Source of the DNA: Syntrophaceae bacterium UBA5619 | GTDB lineage: Bacteria; Desulfobacterota; Syntrophia; Syntrophales; UBA5619 | Reading direction: 5' to 3' | Assembly: GCA_002424545.1 (NCBI GenBank) | Contig: DIKL01000099.1 | Span: 1,750-37,675 of the forward strand | DNA length: 35,926 bases | Shown: positions 17,278 through 24,101 of the stretch, piece by piece | How the letters are laid out: each line of letters starts with the position of its first letter | Numbering within the stretch: position 1 is the stretch's first letter | Program-made: the position numbers and the translations under genes | Notes under the pieces: generated by a model | Told to the model about the DNA's origin: nothing | Databases searched by the model: none | Seen by the model: only the letters and a program-made list of their open reading frames with translations

Positions 17278-18660
17278 TTATTCCGCCCCGTCGGACCAAA
17301 CGATTCCCATCGCCCGCTCGAGTCTCGCCCGACTGATGTTGTAATCGCCGAGGCTGTTGTCATGGTCCGATCCGGCTTTCGTCAGAAGGCTCTGGGCATC
17401 GATCACATCGGTCGCGGTGCCGACCTGCTCCCGGTACCGCTCGGTATTGATCCTGAAATTCTCTTCGGCTTGTTCGATCGCCTTTTTCGCCACCCGGATC
17501 TGTTTTGCCGCTTCGTGGAGGAGAAGGAAGGCATTCTTGACCTCAAGGGCGATCTGATCCCGGAGGTTGGCCAGAACGTCCGCCGCCCGATTCTCACGGC
17601 TGATACCGGCCTCGACACGGTTTCTCGTTTTCCCCCATTCCCAGAAATTCCACTTTGCCGCCGCCATCACGTACCAATTTTCCTGGTCCTGGTAAGGGCT
17701 TCCGGCGACGCCCGGCGTGTCCCCATATTTCGCATAATTCCCGATCAAAGAGACGTTCGGATAATATTCGCTTTTCGCAAACTTCACCATACTCTTCGCC
17801 TGCTCCACCCGAAGGAGGTACGACCGGATCTCCGGTCTGTTCTTCAGGGCATCGGCAATACAGACGTTCAGGGTTTTTTCGAAAGGCCTTTCATTCAGGA
17901 TATCCTCGACTTCGACGGGGGCATTGATCTCTCTTCTGAGGAGCGTGTTGAATTTGGATTTGGCCATCTCCACGCCGTTTTCCGCCCGAAGCAGAAGCTG
18001 CCGGCCGTTTGCCAGTTCGACCTCGGCAAAGAGGAGGTCATTCTTGGGAATGGCGCCGACGTCATAAAACGCCTGGGCCATATCCCTGTGGGCCGTCAGC
18101 CGCGCGATAGACTGTCCGGCAACGGTCAGAATCCGATCCGCCTTCAGAATATTGAAATAGGCGATTTTCACCTCCTGAACGACGTCCTGAACCGTTGCGA
18201 TCTCATCGAACCGGGCGATGTCCTCCCCGATGCGGCTTGCCTCATAGTTCGCCGCGATGCCGCCGCCGGCAAAAAGGGGCTGCGCAACCTCCACGTCCCA
18301 GTTATAGTTGTCCTTTGTCCCGGCCTGGTAGGTAGACGACGGAATCTTCACCGCTCCGATCGGCGCCGGCAGGATCATCGAGTATCCCGGAGAGGTTACG
18401 GTCGGATCGTCGTTGAGCCGGGTATAGCTGTAGGATGTGCTGAAGCGGGGTAGAAAGCCCGTAAACGCTTCCCGGCGCTGCGCCTCGGCCCCCTTGATCC
18501 CCTCCCGCGCCGCGTGGATCAGGACACTCCTTTTCAGAGCAAGATCGATGCTTTCGGAAAGCGACAACGTCTTGAACGTCTCCGCCGCAGAGACGACCGT
18601 CCCCATTGCGGCAATCACGGTCGCAACGGCTCCGCAGAGAAACCGGTTCTTGGTTCGCAT
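17278..18660 (-). CDS. TolC-family outer-membrane efflux protein (first copy)
   Basis: A 460-aa outer-membrane protein with a signal peptide ending near VVSAAETF (about residue 26) and typical OEP repeats: LSLSESIDLALKRSVLIHAAREGI early, and IADALKNRPEIRSYLLRVEQAKSMVKFAKSEYYPNVSL in the second half. The loop region after residue 75 (LNDDPTVTSPGY, then SSTYQAGTKDNYNW) would face outside or form the beta-barrel. GAGGG lies upstream of the ATG at 18660. It follows bamD by 53 bases and precedes the other TolC gene by 66. Whether it serves the same pump or a different exporter cannot be told from sequence. Confidence 0.93.
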   Translation of the reverse strand: MRTKNRFLCGAVATVIAAMGTVVSAAETFKTLSLSESIDLALKRSVLIHAAREGIKGAEAQRREAFTGFLPRFSTSYSYTRLNDDPTVTSPGYSMILPAPIGAVKIPSSTYQAGTKDNYNWDVEVAQPLFAGGGIAANYEASRIGEDIARFDEIATVQDVVQEVKIAYFNILKADRILTVAGQSIARLTAHRDMAQAFYDVGAIPKNDLLFAEVELANGRQLLLRAENGVEMAKSKFNTLLRREINAPVEVEDILNERPFEKTLNVCIADALKNRPEIRSYLLRVEQAKSMVKFAKSEYYPNVSLIGNYAKYGDTPGVAGSPYQDQENWYVMAAAKWNFWEWGKTRNRVEAGISRENRAADVLANLRDQIALEVKNAFLLLHEAAKQIRVAKKAIEQAEENFRINTERYREQVGTATDVIDAQSLLTKAGSDHDNSLGDYNISRARLERAMGIVWSDGAE

Positions 18661-18713
18661 TGTTCACGCCCTCACGCGGGAAAATGCCGGTCAGCAACGT
18701 AACTTTTTCAAGG

Positions 18714-19406
18714 CTACTTCTTTTTCGCGTCCGCTTCGGCGATACGCCTCTTCGTTTCAGCGATGAAGAAGTTTACCTTATAATCGAGGCCGACATTCGC
18801 ATACTCTTTTGAGATTTTTTCAAACCGTCGCAGGGCCGCTCGATACTCGTTGTTTTTGAAATAAAATTCTCCGACATGGAATTCATGATCACCCAAGGTC
18901 TTCTTGCAATCCCGGATCATTTTCTCGGCCATGACGGCGAATTTGCTTCCGGGAAAGCGGGCCGAGAGCCTCTCGAACTCCTTCAGCGCCTTCAATGCTT
19001 CCGACTCGTCGCGGTCGATCGTGGTGATCTCGCTGTAGTGGCACATTCCAATTTGATACATGACATAGGGAAGGTTTTCATTCGTCGGATGAAGATTCAG
19101 AAATTCGCTATAGGTCAGTCTCGCTTCGCGGTACTGCTTTCCGCTGAAATAGGAGTCTGCGATTCCAATCTCCGCCATGATGGCAAGCGTACTCAAGGGA
19201 TACTCTTCCTTGACCCGCTGGAAAAGTTCGATGGATCGCTTGAAATTCTTATCCTGAAATTCTTGCAGACCCTGCTGATAGAGGCCTTCCGGGGTGGCGC
19301 GGGCCATTTCCACCTTCTTCGTCCAAGGCAACCAAATCTTGCATCCGGAAAGCAGAAAGAGGACCGCCAGCACGGCCAGAAATAGTCTTTTATTCCGTGT
19401 GGTCAT
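18714..19406 (-). CDS. bamD: BamD, outer-membrane assembly lipoprotein
   Basis: A 230-aa lipoprotein: hydrophobic signal peptide with lipobox LLSGC (Cys near residue 22), then tetratricopeptide-like repeats including YQQGLQEFQDKNFKRSIELFQRVKEEYPLS and EALKALKEFERLSARFPGSKFA, close to BamD of the BAM complex that folds outer-membrane beta-barrels. The length is near that of E. coli BamD (245 aa). The ATG at 19406 is preceded directly by an in-frame TTG; GGAG ten bases upstream of the ATG could serve either. It follows the thioredoxin gene by 13 bases and sits ahead of two beta-barrel (TolC) genes whose products it would help assemble. Confidence 0.92.
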   Translation of the reverse strand: MTTRNKRLFLAVLAVLFLLSGCKIWLPWTKKVEMARATPEGLYQQGLQEFQDKNFKRSIELFQRVKEEYPLSTLAIMAEIGIADSYFSGKQYREARLTYSEFLNLHPTNENLPYVMYQIGMCHYSEITTIDRDESEALKALKEFERLSARFPGSKFAVMAEKMIRDCKKTLGDHEFHVGEFYFKNNEYRAALRRFEKISKEYANVGLDYKVNFFIAETKRRIAEADAKKK

Positions 19407-19419
19407 CAAGTATGATCTC

Positions 19420-19749
19420 CTACAGGGCCTTTTGGATGAACGACTCCAGACGTTCTTTCGAAACCAGGCCGATCAGCGTGTCGAGAACCTTCCCCTCCTT
19501 AAAAAGAACCAAGGTCGGGATGCTCATGACGCCATAGGTTGCAGCCGTCTTCGGGTTGTCGTCGATGTTCATCTTTGCCACCCTGACTTGATCCCGGTAT
19601 TGAACGGCCAGTGCCTCGATGGTAGGACCGATGGCCTTGCAGGGACCGCACCACGGCGCCCAGAAATCGACCAGCGCGGGTTTATCCGCCTTGAGCACCA
19701 CCTCCGCAAAGTCGCCGTCGCCGACATGCACCAATGCTTCTTCTCCCAT
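19420..19749 (-). CDS. trxA: Thioredoxin
   Basis: A 109-aa thioredoxin with active site WCGPC at 33-37 (DFWAPWCGPCKAIGPT), the conserved DDNP segment, and a cis-Pro in MSIPTLVLFKEGK. No signal peptide, so it is a cytoplasmic disulfide reductase. The start at ATG 19749 has AAGGGGG about eight bases upstream; a TTG seven codons earlier does not. It is the first gene after a clear promoter (19787-19816) and lies 13 bases before bamD. Confidence 0.96.
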   Translation of the reverse strand: MGEEALVHVGDGDFAEVVLKADKPALVDFWAPWCGPCKAIGPTIEALAVQYRDQVRVAKMNIDDNPKTAATYGVMSIPTLVLFKEGKVLDTLIGLVSKERLESFIQKAL

Positions 19750-19786
19750 TCCGTTGCCCCCTTTCTGCAATTCTCTGATAACCGTT

Positions 19787-19816
19787 ATTATCGCATGGAG
19801 TCACGGACAATGTCAA
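19787..19816 (-). promoter_or_regulatory. Sigma70-type promoter of the trxA-bamD-tolC-RND run
   Basis: On the minus strand TTGACA (19811-19816) and GATAAT (19787-19792) are separated by 18 bases. The dyad ATAAC-C-GTTAT (19778-19788) overlaps the edge of the -10 and could be an operator. The thioredoxin ATG is about 30 bases past the expected start site. Confidence 0.72.
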
Positions 19817-19937
19817 TTGGAGATCTCTCTTCCCACAGCCCTTTCGGTTGCCTTTACTGTGAGGCAATGGGTCTCCTTGAAGATCTCTTCCCGGGCAACA
19901 GCGCGGAATATTGTTCGGATCCCTCGGCGCGGCGGTT

Positions 19938-19966
19938 TTGACAGAGGCCGGACGTTCTGTTATACA
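19938..19966 (+). promoter_or_regulatory. Sigma70-type promoter of the MTAP/PNP-family gene
   Basis: TTGACA (19938-19943), a 17-base spacer, then TATACA (19961-19966). The ATG of the phosphorylase gene follows 41 bases later. It is divergent from the thioredoxin promoter, with about 120 bases between the two. Confidence 0.7.
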
Positions 19967-20007
19967 TCCGATCGTACCTCATTTCACCATCGGACAAAGG
20001 AGTACGC

Positions 20008-20736
20008 ATGAAACCGCTGGGCATCATCTCGGGTACCGTCCTGTTGCAGGGAAAGGGAATCTTCGCCGATCTGCGTGAGGAAACGGCCGAAACGGAATTC
20101 GGCCCGGCGGCGCTCTTTTACTCCGCCGGCATTGTTTTCATCGCCCGTCATGGAAGGGAACCCCGCCGCCACGTCCTGCCGCACCTCATCAACCACAAGG
20201 CCAACCTGACGGCGCTGAAGGAGCGCGGGGTTCGGGAAATCCTCGGGATTCATTCGACCGGCTCTCTGAAACGCCGTTTGAAGCCGGGAATGCTGGTCGT
20301 CCCGCATGATTACATTCTGCTCGGCGCGGGACCGACGGTTGTCCGGGAAAAGGCGACCCACATCGTACCGGTTTTGAGCGCGGAGGTTCGGCGAAAATTG
20401 CTGGAAGCGGCCCACGACTGCGATATGGATTGCATGGACGGCGGAATCTACTGGCAGACCAGCGGCCCCCGTTTCGAAACGCGCGCCGAGATTGCGCTGA
20501 TGTCGCAGTTTGCCGATCTCGTCGGAATGACCATGGCCAGCGAGGCCATCATCGCCCAAGAGCTGGAGATTCCGTATGCCTCTCTCTGTTCCGTCGACAA
20601 TTTTGCGCACGGTCTGGAGGAGAAGGCATTGACGCTGGAGAAGATCCTCTGGCATTCCCGGCGCAACGCCGAGGCCACCCTCCATATCCTGACGCGGTAT
20701 ATCAAGCGGGATGCCCGGACATCCGACCCGGCCTAA
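20008..20736 (+). CDS. MTAP/PNP-family nucleoside phosphorylase (possibly methylthioinosine phosphorylase-like)
   Basis: A 242-aa phosphorylase of the trimeric purine nucleoside / methylthioadenosine family, cleaving the glycosidic bond with phosphate. Motifs are IISGT (6-10), ARHG (47-50), PHLINHKAN (58-66), GPRFET (153-158) and VGMTMASEA (172-180). The base-specificity loop reads SVDNFAHG (195-202), unlike the TDYD of methylthioadenosine phosphorylase and closer to 6-oxopurine or methylthioinosine enzymes, so the substrate is uncertain. AAAGGAG is five bases before the ATG. No mtnA or other methionine-salvage gene is adjacent. It stands alone between divergent and convergent neighbours. Confidence 0.88.
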   Translation: MKPLGIISGTVLLQGKGIFADLREETAETEFGPAALFYSAGIVFIARHGREPRRHVLPHLINHKANLTALKERGVREILGIHSTGSLKRRLKPGMLVVPHDYILLGAGPTVVREKATHIVPVLSAEVRRKLLEAAHDCDMDCMDGGIYWQTSGPRFETRAEIALMSQFADLVGMTMASEAIIAQELEIPYASLCSVDNFAHGLEEKALTLEKILWHSRRNAEATLHILTRYIKRDARTSDPA

Positions 20737-20764
20737 GAGACTGCTGAAAAAAAAACATCCGCAA

Positions 20765-21196
20765 TCAGAAGGCCCCGAGCTGGCATGGTTTGATTCGGAT
20801 CTTTTGCGCTTCGCAGACCGCGGAGACCTCCATTCTCGCGATCTTGAGTTCCGCGGCGATCTCCCAGGCCGCCCTGCAGGGGAGCCTTCCATCGGCAAGA
20901 CGCGCACGAATGGCCGCTTCAAGATCCTCGGAGACCGCCGCCGCCGCCGCGACGGCTTTTCCTTCGGCATATCCGAACAGACCCAGCTGGCAACGACCGA
21001 TACGCAGCTCCAGCAGATCGAGTGTTCGGCCGATTTCGGGCAGCGAAACCGACAGCGTTTTCGCAATCCGCTCGGCCTCGGCACAGGCAAGCCCCCCTTC
21101 CGCGGCTTTTTGACGAACCGCCTCGACGATCCGCGGATCCGGAGCCGCTCCCGGCTTGTGTTTGGCGGCATAGCGCCCCGCATCGGAGTGTGTCAT
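20765..21196 (-). CDS. Uncharacterised protein with two CQLG-ending repeats
   Basis: I do not recognise a named family. The 143-aa protein is an internal duplication: residues about 20-76 and 89-143 align with each other, each with a helical start (IVEAVRQKAAEG / LEAAIRARLADG), a first Cys (38 / 107), a helix-turn-helix-like middle (ERIAKTLSVSLPEIGRTLD / WEIAAELKIARMEVSAVCE) and the ending RCQLGLF / PCQLGAF (Cys69 / Cys138). Four Cys at equivalent positions suggest a shared structural or metal role. The fold looks like paired winged helices. It is the last gene of an operon with PaaK and the double-ACT protein, ten bases after the latter, so a regulatory or accessory role with them is inferred. 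Confidence 0.8.
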   Translation of the reverse strand: MTHSDAGRYAAKHKPGAAPDPRIVEAVRQKAAEGGLACAEAERIAKTLSVSLPEIGRTLDLLELRIGRCQLGLFGYAEGKAVAAAAAVSEDLEAAIRARLADGRLPCRAAWEIAAELKIARMEVSAVCEAQKIRIKPCQLGAF

Positions 21197-21206
21197 GGTC
21201 TTGTCC

Positions 21207-21662
21207 TCAGTATTTCATGTAATGAAACGGCTCGATCGCCGAAAGCGCTTCGGCATCCAAGGTCTGAAACCCATTTTTCTGAAGAAGCTCTTCCGCCTTC
21301 TCGATCTGGTCGACGCTGACCACAAAGACCGCCTTTCGGTGGCCTTCGAGCACGAACCCATAGGCGTTGTTGATATTCACATTTTCCACGAGCAGGAGCT
21401 GCGTCAACCGGTCCAGCCCCCCCGGTTGATCGGGGATGACCACGGCCAGGACCCGGCTCAGAGAGACGGTCATGCCGGCCTTCGTCAGCGCCTTTTCGGC
21501 GCGCGCGGGATCATCTACGATCAGGTTGATCACGCCGAAGGTATCGGACGTGGAGATCGTCGTCGCCCGGATATTGATCTTCTCCTTGGCCAGGACCCGC
21601 GTGACCGCCGCCAGCCTTCCCGGCTTGTTTTCCGCAAAAATCGAAAGCTGATAGGAAACCAT
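21207..21662 (-). CDS. Double ACT-domain protein
   Basis: A 151-aa protein made of two ACT domains: YQLSIFAENKPGRLAAVTRVLAKEKINIRATTIS (about 4-37) and LAVVIPDQPGGLDRLTQLLLVENVNINNAYGFV (about 72-104). ACT domains bind amino acids and other small ligands. Such tandem proteins are regularly encoded beside phenylacetate-CoA ligase-like genes, as here, where it follows the ligase by 15 bases. It may sense an aromatic or branched-chain amino acid and adjust the ligase or transcription. No DNA-binding domain is present in this protein, though the next gene product looks helix-turn-helix-like. Confidence 0.92.
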   Translation of the reverse strand: MVSYQLSIFAENKPGRLAAVTRVLAKEKINIRATTISTSDTFGVINLIVDDPARAEKALTKAGMTVSLSRVLAVVIPDQPGGLDRLTQLLLVENVNINNAYGFVLEGHRKAVFVVSVDQIEKAEELLQKNGFQTLDAEALSAIEPFHYMKY

Positions 21663-21677
21663 GGGACCTCCTTCCCT

Positions 21678-22979
21678 CTACGAATCCTTTCGGTTGTCGA
21701 TCACCCGCTTTGCCTTCCCTTCGCTTTTCGGAAGGCTGTCCGGTTCGACCAGATCGACCTTCGGCGTAATCAGAATGTCGCTTTTGAGCTCCTCCATGAT
21801 TCGCCGGCGCAGGGCCTCCAGTTGTTTTAGATTTCCGCCGAAGAACTCTTTCTGAACCTCCACCTTGACCGTCATCGAATCGTTGTAGTCCGTTCGTTCG
21901 AGGATGATGACGAAGTTCGTCCCGACGCCGGGGATTTCCATGAGCTTTTTCTCGATCTGAATCGGGAAGATGTTCACCCCCTTCAGGATCATCATGTCAT
22001 CGGTCCGTCCCTTGATCCGCTCGATCCGCCGGTGGGTCCGTCCGCAGGGACAGGGACCCGGGATGATCCGGGTGAGATCCTTCGTCCGGTAGCGGAGAAT
22101 CGGCATACCCTCCCGAAGCAGCGTCGTCGTAACCAGCTCTCCCTCTTCACCGTCGGGAACGGGATTGAGGGTCACCGGATCGATGATCTCGATGATGAAA
22201 TTGTCCTCCCAGATATGCATCCCGTTTTGCTCCGGGCACTCGAAGGCAATGCCGGGACCATTCATTTCCGACAGGCCATAGGAGTTAAACCCTTTGAATC
22301 CGAAGAATTCCTCGATCTTTCGTCTCATCTTCTCCGAATGCGGCTCCGCGCCCATATAGGCGAGCCTGAGTTTTGTATCCCTCCGGGGATCAACGCCGAC
22401 TTCTTGAAAGACGGTCGAGAGGTGGAGGGCGTAGCTGGGAATGATGTGAATCGCGGTCGTCTCGAAATCCCGCATGAGCTGTATCTGACGCTTGGAGTTC
22501 CCCGCTCCGGCGGGAATCACCAGCGCCCCGATCTTCTCCGCGCCGTAGTGGAAACCCAATCCCCCCGTGAAGAGACCATAGGTCATCATATTCTGAAAGA
22601 CATCCGAGCGTCGCATCCCGGCCATGTACATGGAGCGGGCCACAAGATTCGACCAGGCATCGATGTCGGCGGCCGTATGAAAGATCACCGTAGCCCGACC
22701 GGTTGTCCCCGAGGAGGAGTGCATCCGGATCAGTTCGTCCCGGGAGCAGGCGAGAAAACCGTAGGGCCAGTTCTCCCGGAGATCTTCTTTTGTGGTCAAT
22801 GGCAGTTTTTCAACATCGGCCACGGTTCGAATGCTGCCGACATCCAAGCCCATCTCCGCGAAACGCTTCGAGTAATGCGGAGATTTCCGTGCCCGCTCGA
22901 GCGTCACGCCGAGCCGCGCCGTCTGCAGTTTGGAGAGTTCCGCCCTGTCCATCGTTTCGATCTCTTTTTCCCAGTACAT
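21678..22979 (-). CDS. paaK: Phenylacetate-CoA ligase family enzyme
   Basis: A 433-aa adenylate-forming acyl-CoA ligase. Motifs are the ATP loop SSSGTTG (88-94), YGLSEMNGPG (234-243), YRTKDLTRI, and the CGRTHRRIERIKGRTDDMMILKGVNIFP hinge segment; the size fits PaaK (about 430-440 aa). It would activate an aryl acid such as phenylacetate, or the indoleacetate or phenylacetate formed from aromatic amino acids, with ATP and CoA. I chose ATG 22979 because GGAG lies seven bases upstream; the frame is open 20 codons further but without such a site. It heads an operon with the double-ACT and CQLG-repeat genes. Substrate range is not readable from sequence. Confidence 0.93.
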   Translation of the reverse strand: MYWEKEIETMDRAELSKLQTARLGVTLERARKSPHYSKRFAEMGLDVGSIRTVADVEKLPLTTKEDLRENWPYGFLACSRDELIRMHSSSGTTGRATVIFHTAADIDAWSNLVARSMYMAGMRRSDVFQNMMTYGLFTGGLGFHYGAEKIGALVIPAGAGNSKRQIQLMRDFETTAIHIIPSYALHLSTVFQEVGVDPRRDTKLRLAYMGAEPHSEKMRRKIEEFFGFKGFNSYGLSEMNGPGIAFECPEQNGMHIWEDNFIIEIIDPVTLNPVPDGEEGELVTTTLLREGMPILRYRTKDLTRIIPGPCPCGRTHRRIERIKGRTDDMMILKGVNIFPIQIEKKLMEIPGVGTNFVIILERTDYNDSMTVKVEVQKEFFGGNLKQLEALRRRIMEELKSDILITPKVDLVEPDSLPKSEGKAKRVIDNRKDS

Positions 22980-23086
22980 GCCGCGCCTCCGCCATTGGTT
23001 GGATGACTGATCTCTACAACGGCCGCGCCATTTTCGCAAGCCAAACTTGACGGCCCCGCTTTTCCCGAAAGGCCTGACAAAAGAGA

Positions 23087-23115
23087 TTGTGTCGCCACGG
23101 TCTCTGGGGTATAGG
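23087..23115 (+). promoter_or_regulatory. Weak candidate promoter for the MBL hydrolase gene
   Basis: TTGTGT (23087-23092), 17 bases, TATAGG (23110-23115). A CCCC-GAAA-GGGG hairpin with a GNRA-type loop follows at about 23119-23130, within the predicted leader of the MBL gene. Confidence 0.3.
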
Positions 23116-23169
23116 GTAGCCCCGAAAGGGGAGCGCTTCCCTCAAAAATCCCAGCGGAGGTTGACAGAT

Positions 23170-23913
23170 ATGAAGATCATTTTTCTGGGCACGAACGGCT
23201 GGTACGATACGGAAACGGGCAATACGATCTGCACCTTGGTGCAAACGGAACGGTACGACATCCTGCTCGACGCCGGAAACGGCATCCACCGCGCGGAACG
23301 GTATATCGACGGCGGCAAGCCGATCTTCCTTTTCCTCAGCCACTTCCATATCGATCACATCGAGGGCCTCCATATTCTCATGAGGCTTCCCTTCACGAAG
23401 GGACTCTGTATCTGCGGGCCGGCCGGGAGCCGCGGAATTCTGGAAATTTTTCTGAAAGAGCCCTTCACGCTCCCCCTCGCGGCACTCCCCTATCCGGCCC
23501 GGATTCTGGAATTGCCGGAAGAAGCAGCCACCCTTCCCTTCTCCGTCGAGGTCTTCCCCCTCCGTCACTCCGTATTCACATTGGGCTTCCGGATCGCCAT
23601 CGACGACCGGATCGTCGGATACTGCCCGGACACCGGTTATTGTGAAAACGCGGTCACATTGGGTCGATCGGCGGATATCCTCATCACGGAGTGCGCCTTC
23701 AAGCCCGGCCAGTCCAATGAGCGCTGGCCTCACCTGAACCCGGAGACGGCGGCGCGAATCGCCGGAGAGGCCGGGGCCGAGCGCCTGGTTCTCACCCATT
23801 TCGATGCGAGCCTCTATCGGACGCTTGCCGAACGGAGCGAGGCGAAAAAGGTCGCCGCCGGGATCTTCCCCGCAGCGGAAGCCGGAACGGACGGATTGCA
23901 GATTTTGCTTTAG
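23170..23913 (+). CDS. MBL-fold metallo-hydrolase (ribonuclease Z-like)
   Basis: A 247-aa metallo-beta-lactamase-fold hydrolase. The metal motif HFHIDH is at 58-63 (LSHFHIDHIEG); further ligands are suggested by PLRHS, the Asp of CPDTGY and the His of VLTHFD. The opening MKIIFLGTNGWYDTETGN and the LLDAGNGIH segment resemble the tRNase Z / phosphodiesterase branch, yet the exosite arm of tRNase Z is not seen, so the substrate is unknown. GGAGG nine bases before ATG 23170 supports this start; the frame is open further upstream without a site. It is divergent from paaK. Confidence 0.88.
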   Translation: MKIIFLGTNGWYDTETGNTICTLVQTERYDILLDAGNGIHRAERYIDGGKPIFLFLSHFHIDHIEGLHILMRLPFTKGLCICGPAGSRGILEIFLKEPFTLPLAALPYPARILELPEEAATLPFSVEVFPLRHSVFTLGFRIAIDDRIVGYCPDTGYCENAVTLGRSADILITECAFKPGQSNERWPHLNPETAARIAGEAGAERLVLTHFDASLYRTLAERSEAKKVAAGIFPAAEAGTDGLQILL

Positions 23914-24101
23914 CGGAGGGACGTTTTTCGCAGAACGTCCGGCGGAAGAACGTTGCCCGCCTTCGGCCGATCTCAACCCGGAGAGCCTTCGTCGCGGAGA
24001 ACCGGTTTGTCGGATCCGGGCGCGGAATTTGACTTTTGCGCGTGATCCGGGTATGAAAGGGCCGTGTACAACACGATAGCCGACACCGGAGAAAAGAGAA
24101 A
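23914..24101. other. Intergenic region with a hairpin and a promoter
   Basis: Just after the MBL stop a 7-bp inverted repeat (GGACGTT/AACGTCC, about 23925-23946) has no T-run. The right part holds the promoter described at 24029-24057. No coding sequence is seen. Confidence 0.5.
24029..24057 (+). promoter_or_regulatory. Sigma70-type promoter of the M16C protease gene
   Basis: TTGACT (24029-24034), a 17-base spacer, then TATGAA (24052-24057); the ATG is 44 bases further. Confidence 0.6.
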
